5,395 nucleotides of DNA, from the NCBI GenBank assembly GCA_016281115.1, contig JAEEHZ010000069.1, positions 1-5,395 on the forward strand, in the 5' to 3' direction. Made by a program: the position numbers and the translations under genes. This DNA is from Clostridiaceae bacterium (GTDB lineage: Bacteria > Bacillota > Clostridia > Oscillospirales > Acutalibacteraceae). The notes beneath the pieces were generated by a model that worked only from the letters and a program-made list of their open reading frames with translations, did no database searches and had not been told where the DNA came from. Shown here in pieces: positions 1 to 5,395 of the stretch (position 1 is the first letter of the stretch; each line of letters begins with the position of its first letter).

Positions 1-1
1 A

Positions 2-280
2 TTCCTCAACGCTTACTACGACACCAAGATCTATGAGAACGATCCGTTCGCAAAGCTCGACCAAACAGGTGTAGGCAAGCTTATGGAAATGGCTATCAAA
101 CTTGGTAAGCCCGTAAACTCCAAGCTTCACGTTGGTATTTGCGGCGAGCACGGCGGCGATCCTACATCTGTAGAGTTCTGCCACAGCATCGGTCTTGACT
201 ATGTATCCTGCTCACCGTTCAGAGTACCGATCGCACGCCTCGCAGCAGCCCAGGCAGCTATCAAGGACGGCAGGAAATAA
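2..280 (+). CDS. ppdK: Pyruvate, phosphate dikinase, C-terminal end (5' part outside window)
   Basis: This is the last 92 residues of pyruvate, phosphate dikinase, a cytoplasmic enzyme that interconverts pyruvate + ATP + Pi with phosphoenolpyruvate + AMP + PPi. Many anaerobes use it in glycolysis or PEP regeneration. The frame is open from base 2 and stops with TAA at 278-280. The fragment holds the end of the PEP/pyruvate-binding barrel: the NDPFAKLDQTGVG stretch (about residues 13-25), the GICGEHGGDP motif with the family's catalytic cysteine (residue 47 of the fragment), and the SCSPFRVPIARLAAAQAA terminus (about 69-86). These are hallmarks of PPDK; the related PEP synthase and PTS enzyme I have similar but distinguishable motifs. 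An internal ATG at 83 is not a start, because homology continues upstream of it. Codon use is strongly biased (AAG, AAC, ATC, CTT), as in a highly expressed gene. The N-terminal ATP-grasp and phosphohistidine domains lie outside the window. Confidence 0.95.
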   Translation, partial: FLNAYYDTKIYENDPFAKLDQTGVGKLMEMAIKLGKPVNSKLHVGICGEHGGDPTSVEFCHSIGLDYVSCSPFRVPIARLAAAQAAIKDGRK

Positions 281-408
281 TTTCCACGCCCTTCAAGTTC
301 GCTGAATTTACCATCACGAAAGAAGATGCACAGAAATATCTGTACACTGATTCCACTAAGCACAGAGTGCATAAGTGGAAGGACGTAAAAGTAGCGCTGT
401 ATATCTAA
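281..408 (+). pseudogene. Start-less open stretch, possible 3' remnant of a lost gene
   Basis: After the ppdK stop, frame 1 (not the ppdK frame) is open to a TAA at 406-408. It reads as a protein-like C-terminus of about 40 residues, with segments such as FKFAEFTITKEDAQKYLY and HRVHKWKDVKVALYI. There is no ATG, GTG or TTG with a ribosome site near its beginning, and the open frame runs backwards into ppdK. It therefore cannot be a normal independent gene. The codons (AAG, TTC, TAC, ATC) resemble those of ppdK more than those of the AT-rich gene that follows. The simplest reading is the tail of a gene whose front was removed by a deletion that joined it to ppdK. A chance open frame in the 3' untranslated region is also possible at this length. 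I do not recognise the family. Confidence 0.35.
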
Positions 409-413
409 GATAA

Positions 414-445
414 ATTCCCCCTGTCGGGCGACCGGCAGGGGGAAT
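414..445 (+). terminator. Intrinsic terminator hairpin after ppdK
   Basis: ATTCCCCCTGTCGG (414-427) pairs with CCGGCAGGGGGAAT (432-445) across a GCGA loop (428-431). This makes a 14-bp stem with a single G-U pair and a stable GNRA-type tetraloop. The downstream stretch (ATTAAAATACTT) is AT-rich but is not a clean U-run. The stem most likely ends the ppdK transcript and insulates the gene that follows. Confidence 0.85.
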
Positions 446-463
446 ATTAAAATACTTAGTAAA

Positions 464-491
464 TTGTTTCTGTGGTTGAATAATTGATAAT
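464..491 (+). promoter_or_regulatory. Weak candidate sigma-A promoter for the nuclease gene
   Basis: TTGTTT (464-469) and GATAAT (486-491) are separated by 16 bases. The -10 matches five of six consensus bases and the -35 about three. Transcription would begin near 498, leaving a very short leader that starts at the ribosome site. The surroundings are generally AT-rich, so chance matches are easy. It is listed because a strong terminator sits just upstream and the gene needs its own promoter. Confidence 0.3.
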
Positions 492-497
492 TAAGAT

Positions 498-504
498 AGA
501 GGGG
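498..504 (+). promoter_or_regulatory. Ribosome binding site of the nuclease gene
   Basis: AGAGGGG lies five bases before the ATG at 510. It supports that ATG as the start. Confidence 0.7.
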
Positions 505-509
505 TAATT

Positions 510-1523
510 ATGCTATATAAACTTAATAAATTAGAAAACAAAGAAGAATACACTAAAGTTAAACGAGTAAGCCTTGCTTCTATGGGGTGGAAGGAAAAAG
601 ATTTAGAAAATTTGCTTTCCAATAACATACAAGACTTTATTTCCTCAAACGACTTAATGACTATATTTACCGAACGTCAAAGGCAAGAAGAGCCCGATAT
701 ATTAGCTTTGGATAAAAATGGAGATTTGTACATATTCGAACTCAAACGCTGGAGCGGCAAGCAAGAAAACTTGCTTCAAGTGCTCAGATACGGACAATTA
801 TTTGGAAAAAGCAACTATGACGATTTAGTAGACGTTTATAGAAAGTATCAGAAAAATTCTGAAGCAGATCTAATATCAGACCATGCTAATTACTTTTTTG
901 GTGGAAACGATAAACTGGAGCTTGAAAGATTTAATACAAAACAGCATTTTGTAATTGTTACAAATGGTATGGATCAAGAAACAGTTGAGTCAATTATTTA
1001 TTGGAAAAGCACTGGATTGAGTATTGATGCTATTATTTACTGGGTTTTTGAGATCAACAGTGATTACTATATTGAATTCAATACATATTCCCAAATGGAG
1101 GATTATTTGGAATACGAAAATAACTGCTATGTTGTCAACACAAATGTTCGAAGCAGTTATAAATATACCGAAGATATGTTGCGTGAGGAAAAAGTTGCAG
1201 CATATTATCCCGGATGGAGGGAGAAAATCAAAAAGCTTCAGAAATATGACATAGTTTTTCTATATCAAAGTGGCAAAGGGATAATTGCTTACGGTAAAGC
1301 AGACGGCATATTGAAAAAAGCGGAATGTGATGGGCACAAAGATTATGAGTATAATATGCATTTAAACGATTTTGTTAAACTTGATCAGGCAATTCCTGCA
1401 TCCAAAATGAAAACAATAGCGAATTGTGGGTTTAATTTTAGGCAAACTATGTTCTCTATATCAGAAGAAGTAAAAAATAAACTTATAAAGCATATATCCA
1501 AAATGCAAAATCAAAATAAATGA
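510..1523 (+). CDS. PD-(D/E)XK nuclease (RecB/NucS-like) with possible C-terminal PUA/EVE-like domain
   Basis: A 337-residue protein, predicted soluble, with no signal peptide or membrane segment. The N-terminal half carries a PD-(D/E)XK nuclease core: E61-P62-D63, then E77-L78-K79 on the next strand (LYIFELKRW), then a helix with Q90-VLR-Y94, matching the QxxxY motif of RecB-type nucleases. All expected metal-binding and catalytic residues are present, so the enzyme is probably active on DNA. This arrangement resembles the NucS/DUF91-type nuclease domains found in many uncharacterised bacterial proteins. Residues about 220-335 look separate: a charged helical stretch (about 221-245), a strand pair KYDIVFLYQSGKGIIAYGKA (about 245-264) and a closing helical tail. 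The pattern suggests a PUA/EVE/YTH-like fold, a class that reads modified bases, but that part is inference. The gene stands alone between a terminator and a tnpV cassette and is visibly more AT-rich than ppdK or uvrA, suggesting acquisition. A defence or modified-DNA restriction role is plausible but unproven. Confidence 0.75.
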   Translation: MLYKLNKLENKEEYTKVKRVSLASMGWKEKDLENLLSNNIQDFISSNDLMTIFTERQRQEEPDILALDKNGDLYIFELKRWSGKQENLLQVLRYGQLFGKSNYDDLVDVYRKYQKNSEADLISDHANYFFGGNDKLELERFNTKQHFVIVTNGMDQETVESIIYWKSTGLSIDAIIYWVFEINSDYYIEFNTYSQMEDYLEYENNCYVVNTNVRSSYKYTEDMLREEKVAAYYPGWREKIKKLQKYDIVFLYQSGKGIIAYGKADGILKKAECDGHKDYEYNMHLNDFVKLDQAIPASKMKTIANCGFNFRQTMFSISEEVKNKLIKHISKMQNQNK

Positions 1524-1558
1524 TTTATCGATTGGTAACAAAAAAACAAATCGCACAT

Positions 1559-1587
1559 TTTTCAAAATACCTCCTTTGCGGTACAAT
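1559..1587 (+). promoter_or_regulatory. Candidate sigma-A promoter of tnpV embedded in the palindrome
   Basis: TTTTCA (1559-1564) and TACAAT (1582-1587) are separated by 17 bases. The -10 matches five of six consensus bases and the -35 four. The left arm of the palindrome (1565-1580) nearly fills the spacer and the -10 lies in the loop. Transcription would start around 1594, inside the right arm, giving a leader of about 18 bases that holds the Shine-Dalgarno but not the left arm. The promoter call rests on consensus matching only. Confidence 0.45.
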
Positions 1588-1608
1588 GAGATCGCAAAGG
1601 AGGTATTT
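1565..1608. repeat. Perfect 16-bp inverted repeat covering the tnpV ribosome site
   Basis: AAATACCTCCTTTGCG (1565-1580) and CGCAAAGGAGGTATTT (1593-1608) are exact reverse complements with a 12-base loop. The right arm contains AAGGAGGT, the tnpV Shine-Dalgarno. The left arm contains ACCTCCTTT, the same string as the anti-Shine-Dalgarno tail of 16S rRNA. In an RNA carrying both arms the ribosome site would be fully paired. There is no U-run after the stem, so it is not a simple terminator. As DNA it could equally be an operator for a dimeric regulator. Confidence 0.9.
1598..1604 (+). promoter_or_regulatory. Strong Shine-Dalgarno deciding the tnpV start
   Basis: AGGAGGT is a near-perfect ribosome binding site seven bases before the ATG at 1612. 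It argues for that ATG rather than the upstream in-frame TTG at 1576, which lies inside the left arm of the palindrome and has no ribosome site. Confidence 0.85.
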
Positions 1609-1611
1609 GCT

Positions 1612-1908
1612 ATGAAAGATAATTTGAAAGGCATAGGAATCTGGGGGCAAAGGCATTATCAGTATCTAAAAGAAAATCGCCCCACCACTATCAATGTTAT
1701 GAGGATGAACGGGACGTTGAACTCTTATCTGCGAGAGATTGATGAGCAGGCGGATGAGATGTTTTTTCAGTTGGTGAAGCAACTTGCCGAACAAGAGGGT
1801 GTCACCGAGGAACTGAAACGCCGCGACCAAATGGCATGGGTCGGTGCAATGAACAACATCCGCGACCGGGTCAACGAAATCGTTTTTAACGAGGTGATTT
1901 TCGTATGA
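1612..1908 (+). CDS. tnpV: TnpV-family transposon-encoded protein
   Basis: A 98-residue protein that I recognise as TnpV, a small protein of unknown function carried by clostridial mobilisable transposons of the Tn4451/Tn4453 type and many related elements. The diagnostic blocks are IGIWGQRHYQYLKE (about residues 8-21), GTLNSYLREIDEQADEMF (about 34-51), the EGVTEELK segment (about 62-69), and the MAWVGAMNNIR...NEIVFNEVIFV end (about 74-98). It is somewhat shorter than many TnpV proteins, which often have an extra N-terminal segment before the IGIWGQRH block; here the ribosome site clearly places the start just before that block. It is soluble and mostly helical by composition. It overlaps the next gene by four bases, so the two are translationally coupled. 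No transposase or serine recombinase is visible nearby, so this is an orphan copy or element remnant. Translation is probably controlled by the palindrome over its ribosome site. Confidence 0.85.
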   Translation: MKDNLKGIGIWGQRHYQYLKENRPTTINVMRMNGTLNSYLREIDEQADEMFFQLVKQLAEQEGVTEELKRRDQMAWVGAMNNIRDRVNEIVFNEVIFV

Positions 1909-2174
1909 CGGTGCTTGAAGATCTGTGGTATGGTAATATCATACCGTGGGAAATGTTTGTGAAAAATAATCCGCATCTGAAAAGCCTGCTTTCCCTTGCC
2001 GGTAGGAATTACGACAAATTGACTGCTGATCTCACAGATAAACAAGTGGAAATGCTTGAAAAGTATAAGGATATACTATGTGAAATGAATTCTTATACTG
2101 AGCAGGCGGCATTTAAATACGGTTTTGCTCTTGGGGTAAGGCTTATAATGGAGAGTGTGATTACAGAACTATGA
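1905..2174 (+). CDS. DUF6809-type small protein
   Basis: An 89-residue protein of unknown function. The N-terminus LEDLWYGNIIPWE (about residues 4-16) and the C-terminal AAFKYGFALGVRLIMES (about 68-84) are the two conserved blocks I associate with DUF6809-like small Firmicutes proteins, which are often found beside tnpV or in mobile elements. The middle (about 22-62) is charged and probably forms helices, including a possible short coiled coil. The start ATG overlaps the tnpV stop as ATGA, with GAGGTG (1891-1896) as a ribosome site eight bases upstream, so it is the second gene of a two-gene operon. It could assist or regulate whatever TnpV does; nothing in the sequence indicates a reaction. 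The family assignment is from memory of motif layout. Confidence 0.7.
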   Translation: MTVLEDLWYGNIIPWEMFVKNNPHLKSLLSLAGRNYDKLTADLTDKQVEMLEKYKDILCEMNSYTEQAAFKYGFALGVRLIMESVITEL

Positions 2175-2258
2175 TTTTACATGATCACAGCAAAACTTAA
2201 TACTGACTAAAGACCTTACAGGCGAAAATTCTATGAGTCCATTTTTATTCACTTGCTG

Positions 2259-2287
2259 TTGATACTTCCAATTATAAATGGTATAAT
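2259..2287 (+). promoter_or_regulatory. Near-consensus extended -10 sigma-A promoter of uvrA
   Basis: TTGATA (2259-2264) and a perfect TATAAT (2282-2287) are spaced by 17 bases, with TG at 2279-2280 giving an extended -10. Transcription should start near 2294, about 40 bases before the uvrA ATG. I saw no LexA-type operator (GAAC-N4-GTTC form) overlapping it, so SOS control is not evident. Confidence 0.85.
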
Positions 2288-2322
2288 AATTAAATGGCAC
2301 TATAACTTAACAGTTTTTGATT

Positions 2323-2327
2323 GGGAG
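2323..2327 (+). promoter_or_regulatory. Ribosome binding site of uvrA
   Basis: GGGAG lies eight bases before the ATG at 2336. It supports that ATG over the in-frame TTG at 2321, which has no ribosome site and would start before the conserved protein begins. Confidence 0.65.
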
Positions 2328-2335
2328 ATAGGAAA

Positions 2336-5155
2336 ATGTCTACAAAGTATATTGATGTAAAAGGCGCAAGGTCAAATAATTTGAAAAACATTGACGTAAA
2401 AATACCGCGCGAAAAGCTTGTTGTTTTAACGGGGCTTTCGGGGTCGGGCAAATCATCGTTGGCATTTGATACTATTTTTGCCGAGGGTCAGCGCAGATAT
2501 ATGGAAAGCCTTTCCTCATATTCGCGTATGTTTTTGGGCCAGATGGAAAAGCCCGATGTGGACAGCATCGAAGGCCTATCCCCTGCTATTTCGATAGACC
2601 AAAAAACAACCTCCCGCAATCCGCGCTCGACAGTTGGAACAATCACGGAGATATACGATTATTTCCGCTTGCTTTACGCGCGCGTGGGAATACCGCATTG
2701 TCCTGTTTGCGGCAGGGTAATATCAAAGCAAAGCATAGACCAAATAACCGACAAGGTCATGGCACTCGGCGAAGGAACAAAAATACAGATATTATCTCCC
2801 GTTGTTCGCTCACGAAAGGGCGAGCACCAAAAAGAATTCGATTCGGCACGCAAAAGCGGCTTTGTCAGAGTGAGAGTAGACGGCATAAACTATACTCTTG
2901 ACGAAGAAATAAAGCTTGAGAAAAATATAAAGCACAATATAGAAATAGTTGTAGACAGAATTGTTATAAATGAATCTTCACGCTCAAGAATTGCCGATTC
3001 AGTTGAAACAGCTTCAAAAATGAGCGGCGGACTGTCTGTTGTGAGCGTATCGGGAGGCGAAGATATAGAGTTTTCCGAAAACCTTGCCTGCCCCGAACAC
3101 GGTGTAAGCATGAGCGAGCTCACGGCGAGAATGTTTTCATTCAACAATCCTCACGGTGCCTGCAAAAAATGTACGGGCTTGGGCGTATTTGTTAAGGTCG
3201 ACCCCAAGCTTATTATCCCCGACGGTAATATGTCGATAGCAAAAGGCGGAATAAAAGGCAGCGGCTGGGCGTGCGACGGAAGCACGATAGCTTCAATGTA
3301 TTTTAAAGGTCTTGCAAAACATTACGGCTTTTCTCTTAATGCGCCTATAAAAGATTTACCAAAAGAAGCGCTCGATGTTATCCTGTACGGAACAAACGGT
3401 GAACGTATCACTTTTACGCGTGAAAAAGAATACGGCAAAGGAACGTATCAGACTCCTTTCGAGGGTATAATCAATAACCTTGAAAGGCGTTTCAGAGAAA
3501 CCACGAGCAACTGGGTAAAAGAAGAAATACAAAGCTATATGTCTACCGTGAAATGCGATGAATGCAACGGGCGCAGACTTTGCCCCGAAAGCCTGGCTGT
3601 TACTGTGGGCGGACTTAACATAAGCGAGGTATGCGAAAAATCCATAGTGGATATATTAAGCTTTATGAATTCGCTGAAATTTTCGAAAACCGAAAGCATT
3701 ATTGCAGCCCCGATAATAAAAGAGATAAATAACAGATTAAGCTTTCTGTTTAATGTGGGACTTAATTATCTTACGCTTGCCAGAGAATCTTCGACCTTGT
3801 CAGGCGGCGAAAGTCAGCGCATAAGGCTTGCAACACAGATAGGCTCGGCGCTGACAGGCGTGCTTTATATACTTGACGAACCAAGCATAGGCTTGCATCA
3901 GCGTGATAACGACAAACTTTTGGCAACTCTAAAAAATCTGAGAGATTTAGGCAATACTGTAATAGTTGTGGAACACGACGAGGACACAATGCGCGCCGCC
4001 GATTACATTGTTGATATAGGCCCCGGGGCAGGTATCCACGGCGGCGAATTAGTATGTTGCGGAACGGCTGAAGATATCATTAAATGTGAAAACTCCATAA
4101 CGGGTAAGTATTTAAGCGGAAAAATAAAGATTCCCGTACCCGAAAATCACCGTGAGGGAAACGGGAGATATCTTGAAGTTTTGGGCGCAAGACAAAACAA
4201 TTTAAAAAATATAAATGTAAAGATCCCCTTGGGAAAAATGGTGTACGTCACGGGCGTATCGGGTTCGGGAAAATCGTCGCTTGTAAACGAAATAATCTAC
4301 AAAGAGCTTGCCTCTAAGCTTAACCGCGCAAAAACAACGCCGGGCGCTCACGATAAGATTTTAGGGCTTGAACACCTTGATAAGGTAATTGACATCAGCC
4401 AGAGTCCCATAGGAAGAACACCTCGCTCAAACCCTGCAACATATACAAGCGTGTTTAACGACATAAGAGAGCTTTTTGCTGCTACAAAAGAAGCGAAAAT
4501 GCGCGGATACAGCGCAGGAAGATTTTCGTTTAACGTAAAAGGCGGACGCTGCGAGGCGTGTCAGGGCGATGGCATAAAGAAAATAGAAATGCACTTTTTG
4601 CCTGATATTTATGTTCCCTGCGAGGTTTGTCAGGGAAAGAGATACAACCGCGATACTCTTGAAATCAAATTCAACGGTAAGAATATTTATGATGTTCTCG
4701 AAATGACAGCTGACGAGGCTTGCGATTTCTTTTCGGCACAGCCGAAGATATCGGCAAAGCTTCAAACCCTTTGCGAGGTCGGGCTCAGCTATATAAAATT
4801 AGGACAATCCGCAACAACACTTTCGGGGGGTGAGGCACAGCGCGTTAAGCTTGCCACGGAGCTTGCCAAGCGCTCAACGGGAAGAACGCTGTATATTCTT
4901 GACGAGCCGACAACAGGTCTGCATATGGCTGATGTTCACCGTTTGATAGAGGTTTTGCAGCGCCTGGCAGACAACGGCAATACAGTTTTAATAATAGAGC
5001 ATAACCTTGATATGATAAAAACCGCCGATTATATTATAGACCTGGGCCCCGAAGGCGGCGACGGAGGCGGCACGATAGTAGCCGAGGGGACTCCTCAACA
5101 GCTTGCAAAATGTAAGCGTTCCTATACGGGTCAATATTTAAAGAAAATGTTATAG
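2336..5155 (+). CDS. uvrA: Excinuclease ABC subunit A (UvrA)
   Basis: UvrA is the damage-recognition ATPase of nucleotide excision repair. As a dimer it scans DNA in the cytoplasm and loads UvrB onto lesions. The product is 939 residues, close to the usual size (about 940). It has two ABC ATPase halves: Walker A at 33-41 (GLSGSGKSS, K39) and 640-648 (GVSGSGKSS, K646), signature LSGGE at 488-492 and 829-833, Walker B ILDEP at 512-516 and 854-858, and switch histidines H547 and H889. Zinc-binding pairs are visible: C122/C125 probably with C407/C410, C252/H255 with C276/C279, and C739/C742 with C762/C765. The region about 131-245 (UvrB-binding domain) and about 285-400 (insertion domain) are present, which marks a standard repair UvrA rather than the shorter UvrA2 type or an ABC-F or drug transporter protein. 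All key residues are intact. It has its own promoter, and no uvrB or uvrC follows in the window. Confidence 0.97.
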   Translation: MSTKYIDVKGARSNNLKNIDVKIPREKLVVLTGLSGSGKSSLAFDTIFAEGQRRYMESLSSYSRMFLGQMEKPDVDSIEGLSPAISIDQKTTSRNPRSTVGTITEIYDYFRLLYARVGIPHCPVCGRVISKQSIDQITDKVMALGEGTKIQILSPVVRSRKGEHQKEFDSARKSGFVRVRVDGINYTLDEEIKLEKNIKHNIEIVVDRIVINESSRSRIADSVETASKMSGGLSVVSVSGGEDIEFSENLACPEHGVSMSELTARMFSFNNPHGACKKCTGLGVFVKVDPKLIIPDGNMSIAKGGIKGSGWACDGSTIASMYFKGLAKHYGFSLNAPIKDLPKEALDVILYGTNGERITFTREKEYGKGTYQTPFEGIINNLERRFRETTSNWVKEEIQSYMSTVKCDECNGRRLCPESLAVTVGGLNISEVCEKSIVDILSFMNSLKFSKTESIIAAPIIKEINNRLSFLFNVGLNYLTLARESSTLSGGESQRIRLATQIGSALTGVLYILDEPSIGLHQRDNDKLLATLKNLRDLGNTVIVVEHDEDTMRAADYIVDIGPGAGIHGGELVCCGTAEDIIKCENSITGKYLSGKIKIPVPENHREGNGRYLEVLGARQNNLKNINVKIPLGKMVYVTGVSGSGKSSLVNEIIYKELASKLNRAKTTPGAHDKILGLEHLDKVIDISQSPIGRTPRSNPATYTSVFNDIRELFAATKEAKMRGYSAGRFSFNVKGGRCEACQGDGIKKIEMHFLPDIYVPCEVCQGKRYNRDTLEIKFNGKNIYDVLEMTADEACDFFSAQPKISAKLQTLCEVGLSYIKLGQSATTLSGGEAQRVKLATELAKRSTGRTLYILDEPTTGLHMADVHRLIEVLQRLADNGNTVLIIEHNLDMIKTADYIIDLGPEGGDGGGTIVAEGTPQQLAKCKRSYTGQYLKKML

Positions 5156-5201
5156 AAAGGTTCTTCACAAAAAATTGCGATATAAATAGATTTGAGCAGT
5201 A

Positions 5202-5218
5202 TTGTGTATATGACACAA
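5202..5218. repeat. Small palindrome downstream of uvrA
   Basis: TTGTGT (5202-5207) and ACACAA (5213-5218) are perfect inverted repeats around ATATG. The size is operator-like, but no gene or promoter next to it is visible, and there is no U-run for a terminator. It may just be part of the uvrA 3' untranslated region. Confidence 0.4.
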
Positions 5219-5252
5219 CAGACTTTCCGAGAACAAAGCGGGGGGATCTCGT

Positions 5253-5285
5253 CCACCCAGTGGGGGGCGCAGCGCCCCCGGGTGG
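5253..5285. repeat. GC-rich bulged hairpin, first unit of a palindromic block
   Basis: An outer stem CCACCC/GGGTGG (5253-5258 with 5280-5285) encloses an inner stem GGGGGCG/CGCCCCC (5263-5269 with 5273-5279) with a CAG loop and an AGTG bulge (5259-5262). The structure is very stable. It has no trailing U-run, so it is not a classical intrinsic terminator, although it could pause polymerase or protect the uvrA mRNA end. Confidence 0.8.
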
Positions 5286-5300
5286 TCGCGAAAGGGGTTT

Positions 5301-5337
5301 CCAAAGGGGGAAACAGCCGACGGGTTTCCCCCTTTGG
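5301..5337. repeat. 14-bp perfect hairpin, second unit of the palindromic block
   Basis: CCAAAGGGGGAAAC (5301-5314) pairs perfectly with GTTTCCCCCTTTGG (5324-5337) around a nine-base loop. It is followed by TGTCCTTTGCC rather than a U-run. It lies between two other palindromes, as in compound intergenic repeats. Confidence 0.85.
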
Positions 5338-5342
5338 TGTCC

Positions 5343-5395
5343 TTTGCCTACTTTCTCACATGGGAAAGTAGGTGCCTGCCCGGCATTAGGGCAAA
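5343..5395. repeat. Branched palindrome, third unit, running to the window edge
   Basis: CCTACTTTCTC (5347-5357) pairs with GGGAAAGTAGG (5362-5372) around ACAT, with one G-U pair. A flanking TTTGCC (5343-5348) can pair with GGCAAA (5390-5395), as an alternative that competes for 5347-5348. TGCC (5373-5376) and GGCA (5381-5384) can pair between them. The element may continue past the window. Confidence 0.65.

Noticed and set aside
1024..1254. 76-codon + strand open frame inside the nuclease gene
   Set aside because: It is an out-of-frame shadow of the nuclease coding region, with no plausible ribosome site or domain.
1529..1562. Possible terminator after the nuclease gene (CGATT...AATCG then TTTTT)
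   Set aside because: The stem has only five solid pairs with a mismatch and a long A-rich loop. It is too weak to call a terminator.
1576..1611. Upstream in-frame TTG start extending tnpV by 12 residues
   Set aside because: It lies within the left arm of the palindrome, has no ribosome site, and the encoded residues do not resemble a TnpV N-terminus. The ATG at 1612 has an excellent Shine-Dalgarno.
1767..2045. 92-codon minus-strand open frame across tnpV and the DUF6809 gene
   Set aside because: It is antisense to two recognised overlapping genes, with no protein features of its own.
2187..2259. ACAGCAA / TTGCTGT inverted repeat before uvrA
   Set aside because: Seven pairs separated by about 60 bases are easily chance, and no element boundary or duplication supports it.
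4427..4765. 112-codon open frame on the minus strand inside uvrA
   Set aside because: It is antisense to the conserved second ATPase half of uvrA, has no promoter or ribosome site that I can see, and its composition is that of a reverse-frame shadow.
5156..5395. tRNA, riboswitch or CRISPR array in the 3' region
   Set aside because: The hairpins differ from each other, there are no regularly spaced direct repeats, and no cloverleaf or known riboswitch core is visible.

Overview
The window looks like chromosomal DNA of a gut-type Clostridia bacterium, probably Ruminococcaceae/Oscillospiraceae-like. This is inferred from the Firmicutes-style AGGAGG ribosome sites, a clostridial-type pyruvate phosphate dikinase C-terminus, a TnpV/DUF6809 gene pair and a GC-rich palindromic intergenic repeat. 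No rRNA or other direct taxonomic marker is present, so the assignment is soft. All convincing genes are on the + strand.

Layout. (1) 2-280 is the 3' end of ppdK, with the catalytic-cysteine region intact. It is followed by an open, start-less stretch in another frame (281-408) that looks like the tail of a lost gene, and then by a strong GCGA-loop hairpin terminator (414-445). (2) 510-1523 is a single AT-rich gene for a 337-aa PD-(D/E)XK nuclease (RecB/NucS-like core) with a C-terminal region that resembles a PUA/EVE-type domain. (3) 1565-2174 is a small mobile-element-type cassette. A perfect 16-bp palindrome hides the ribosome binding site of a tnpV gene, which overlaps a DUF6809-type gene by four bases. 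No recombinase is visible. (4) 2259-5155 is a near-consensus sigma-A promoter driving a full-length, apparently intact uvrA. (5) 5156-5395 is noncoding: a small palindrome, then a block of three GC-rich or strongly paired palindromes resembling a dispersed intergenic repeat.

How the parts fit. ppdK (central carbon metabolism) and uvrA (nucleotide excision repair) are core genes. The roughly 1.7 kb between the ppdK terminator and the uvrA promoter holds accessory DNA: a candidate defence or modified-DNA nuclease and an orphan tnpV pair. The most interesting regulatory point is the tnpV leader. A possible promoter has its -10 in the palindrome loop and the left arm exactly filling the -35/-10 spacer. 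Transcripts from it would lack the left arm, while read-through transcripts from outside would carry both arms and fold over the Shine-Dalgarno. This is the logic some insertion sequences use to stay silent under external transcription.
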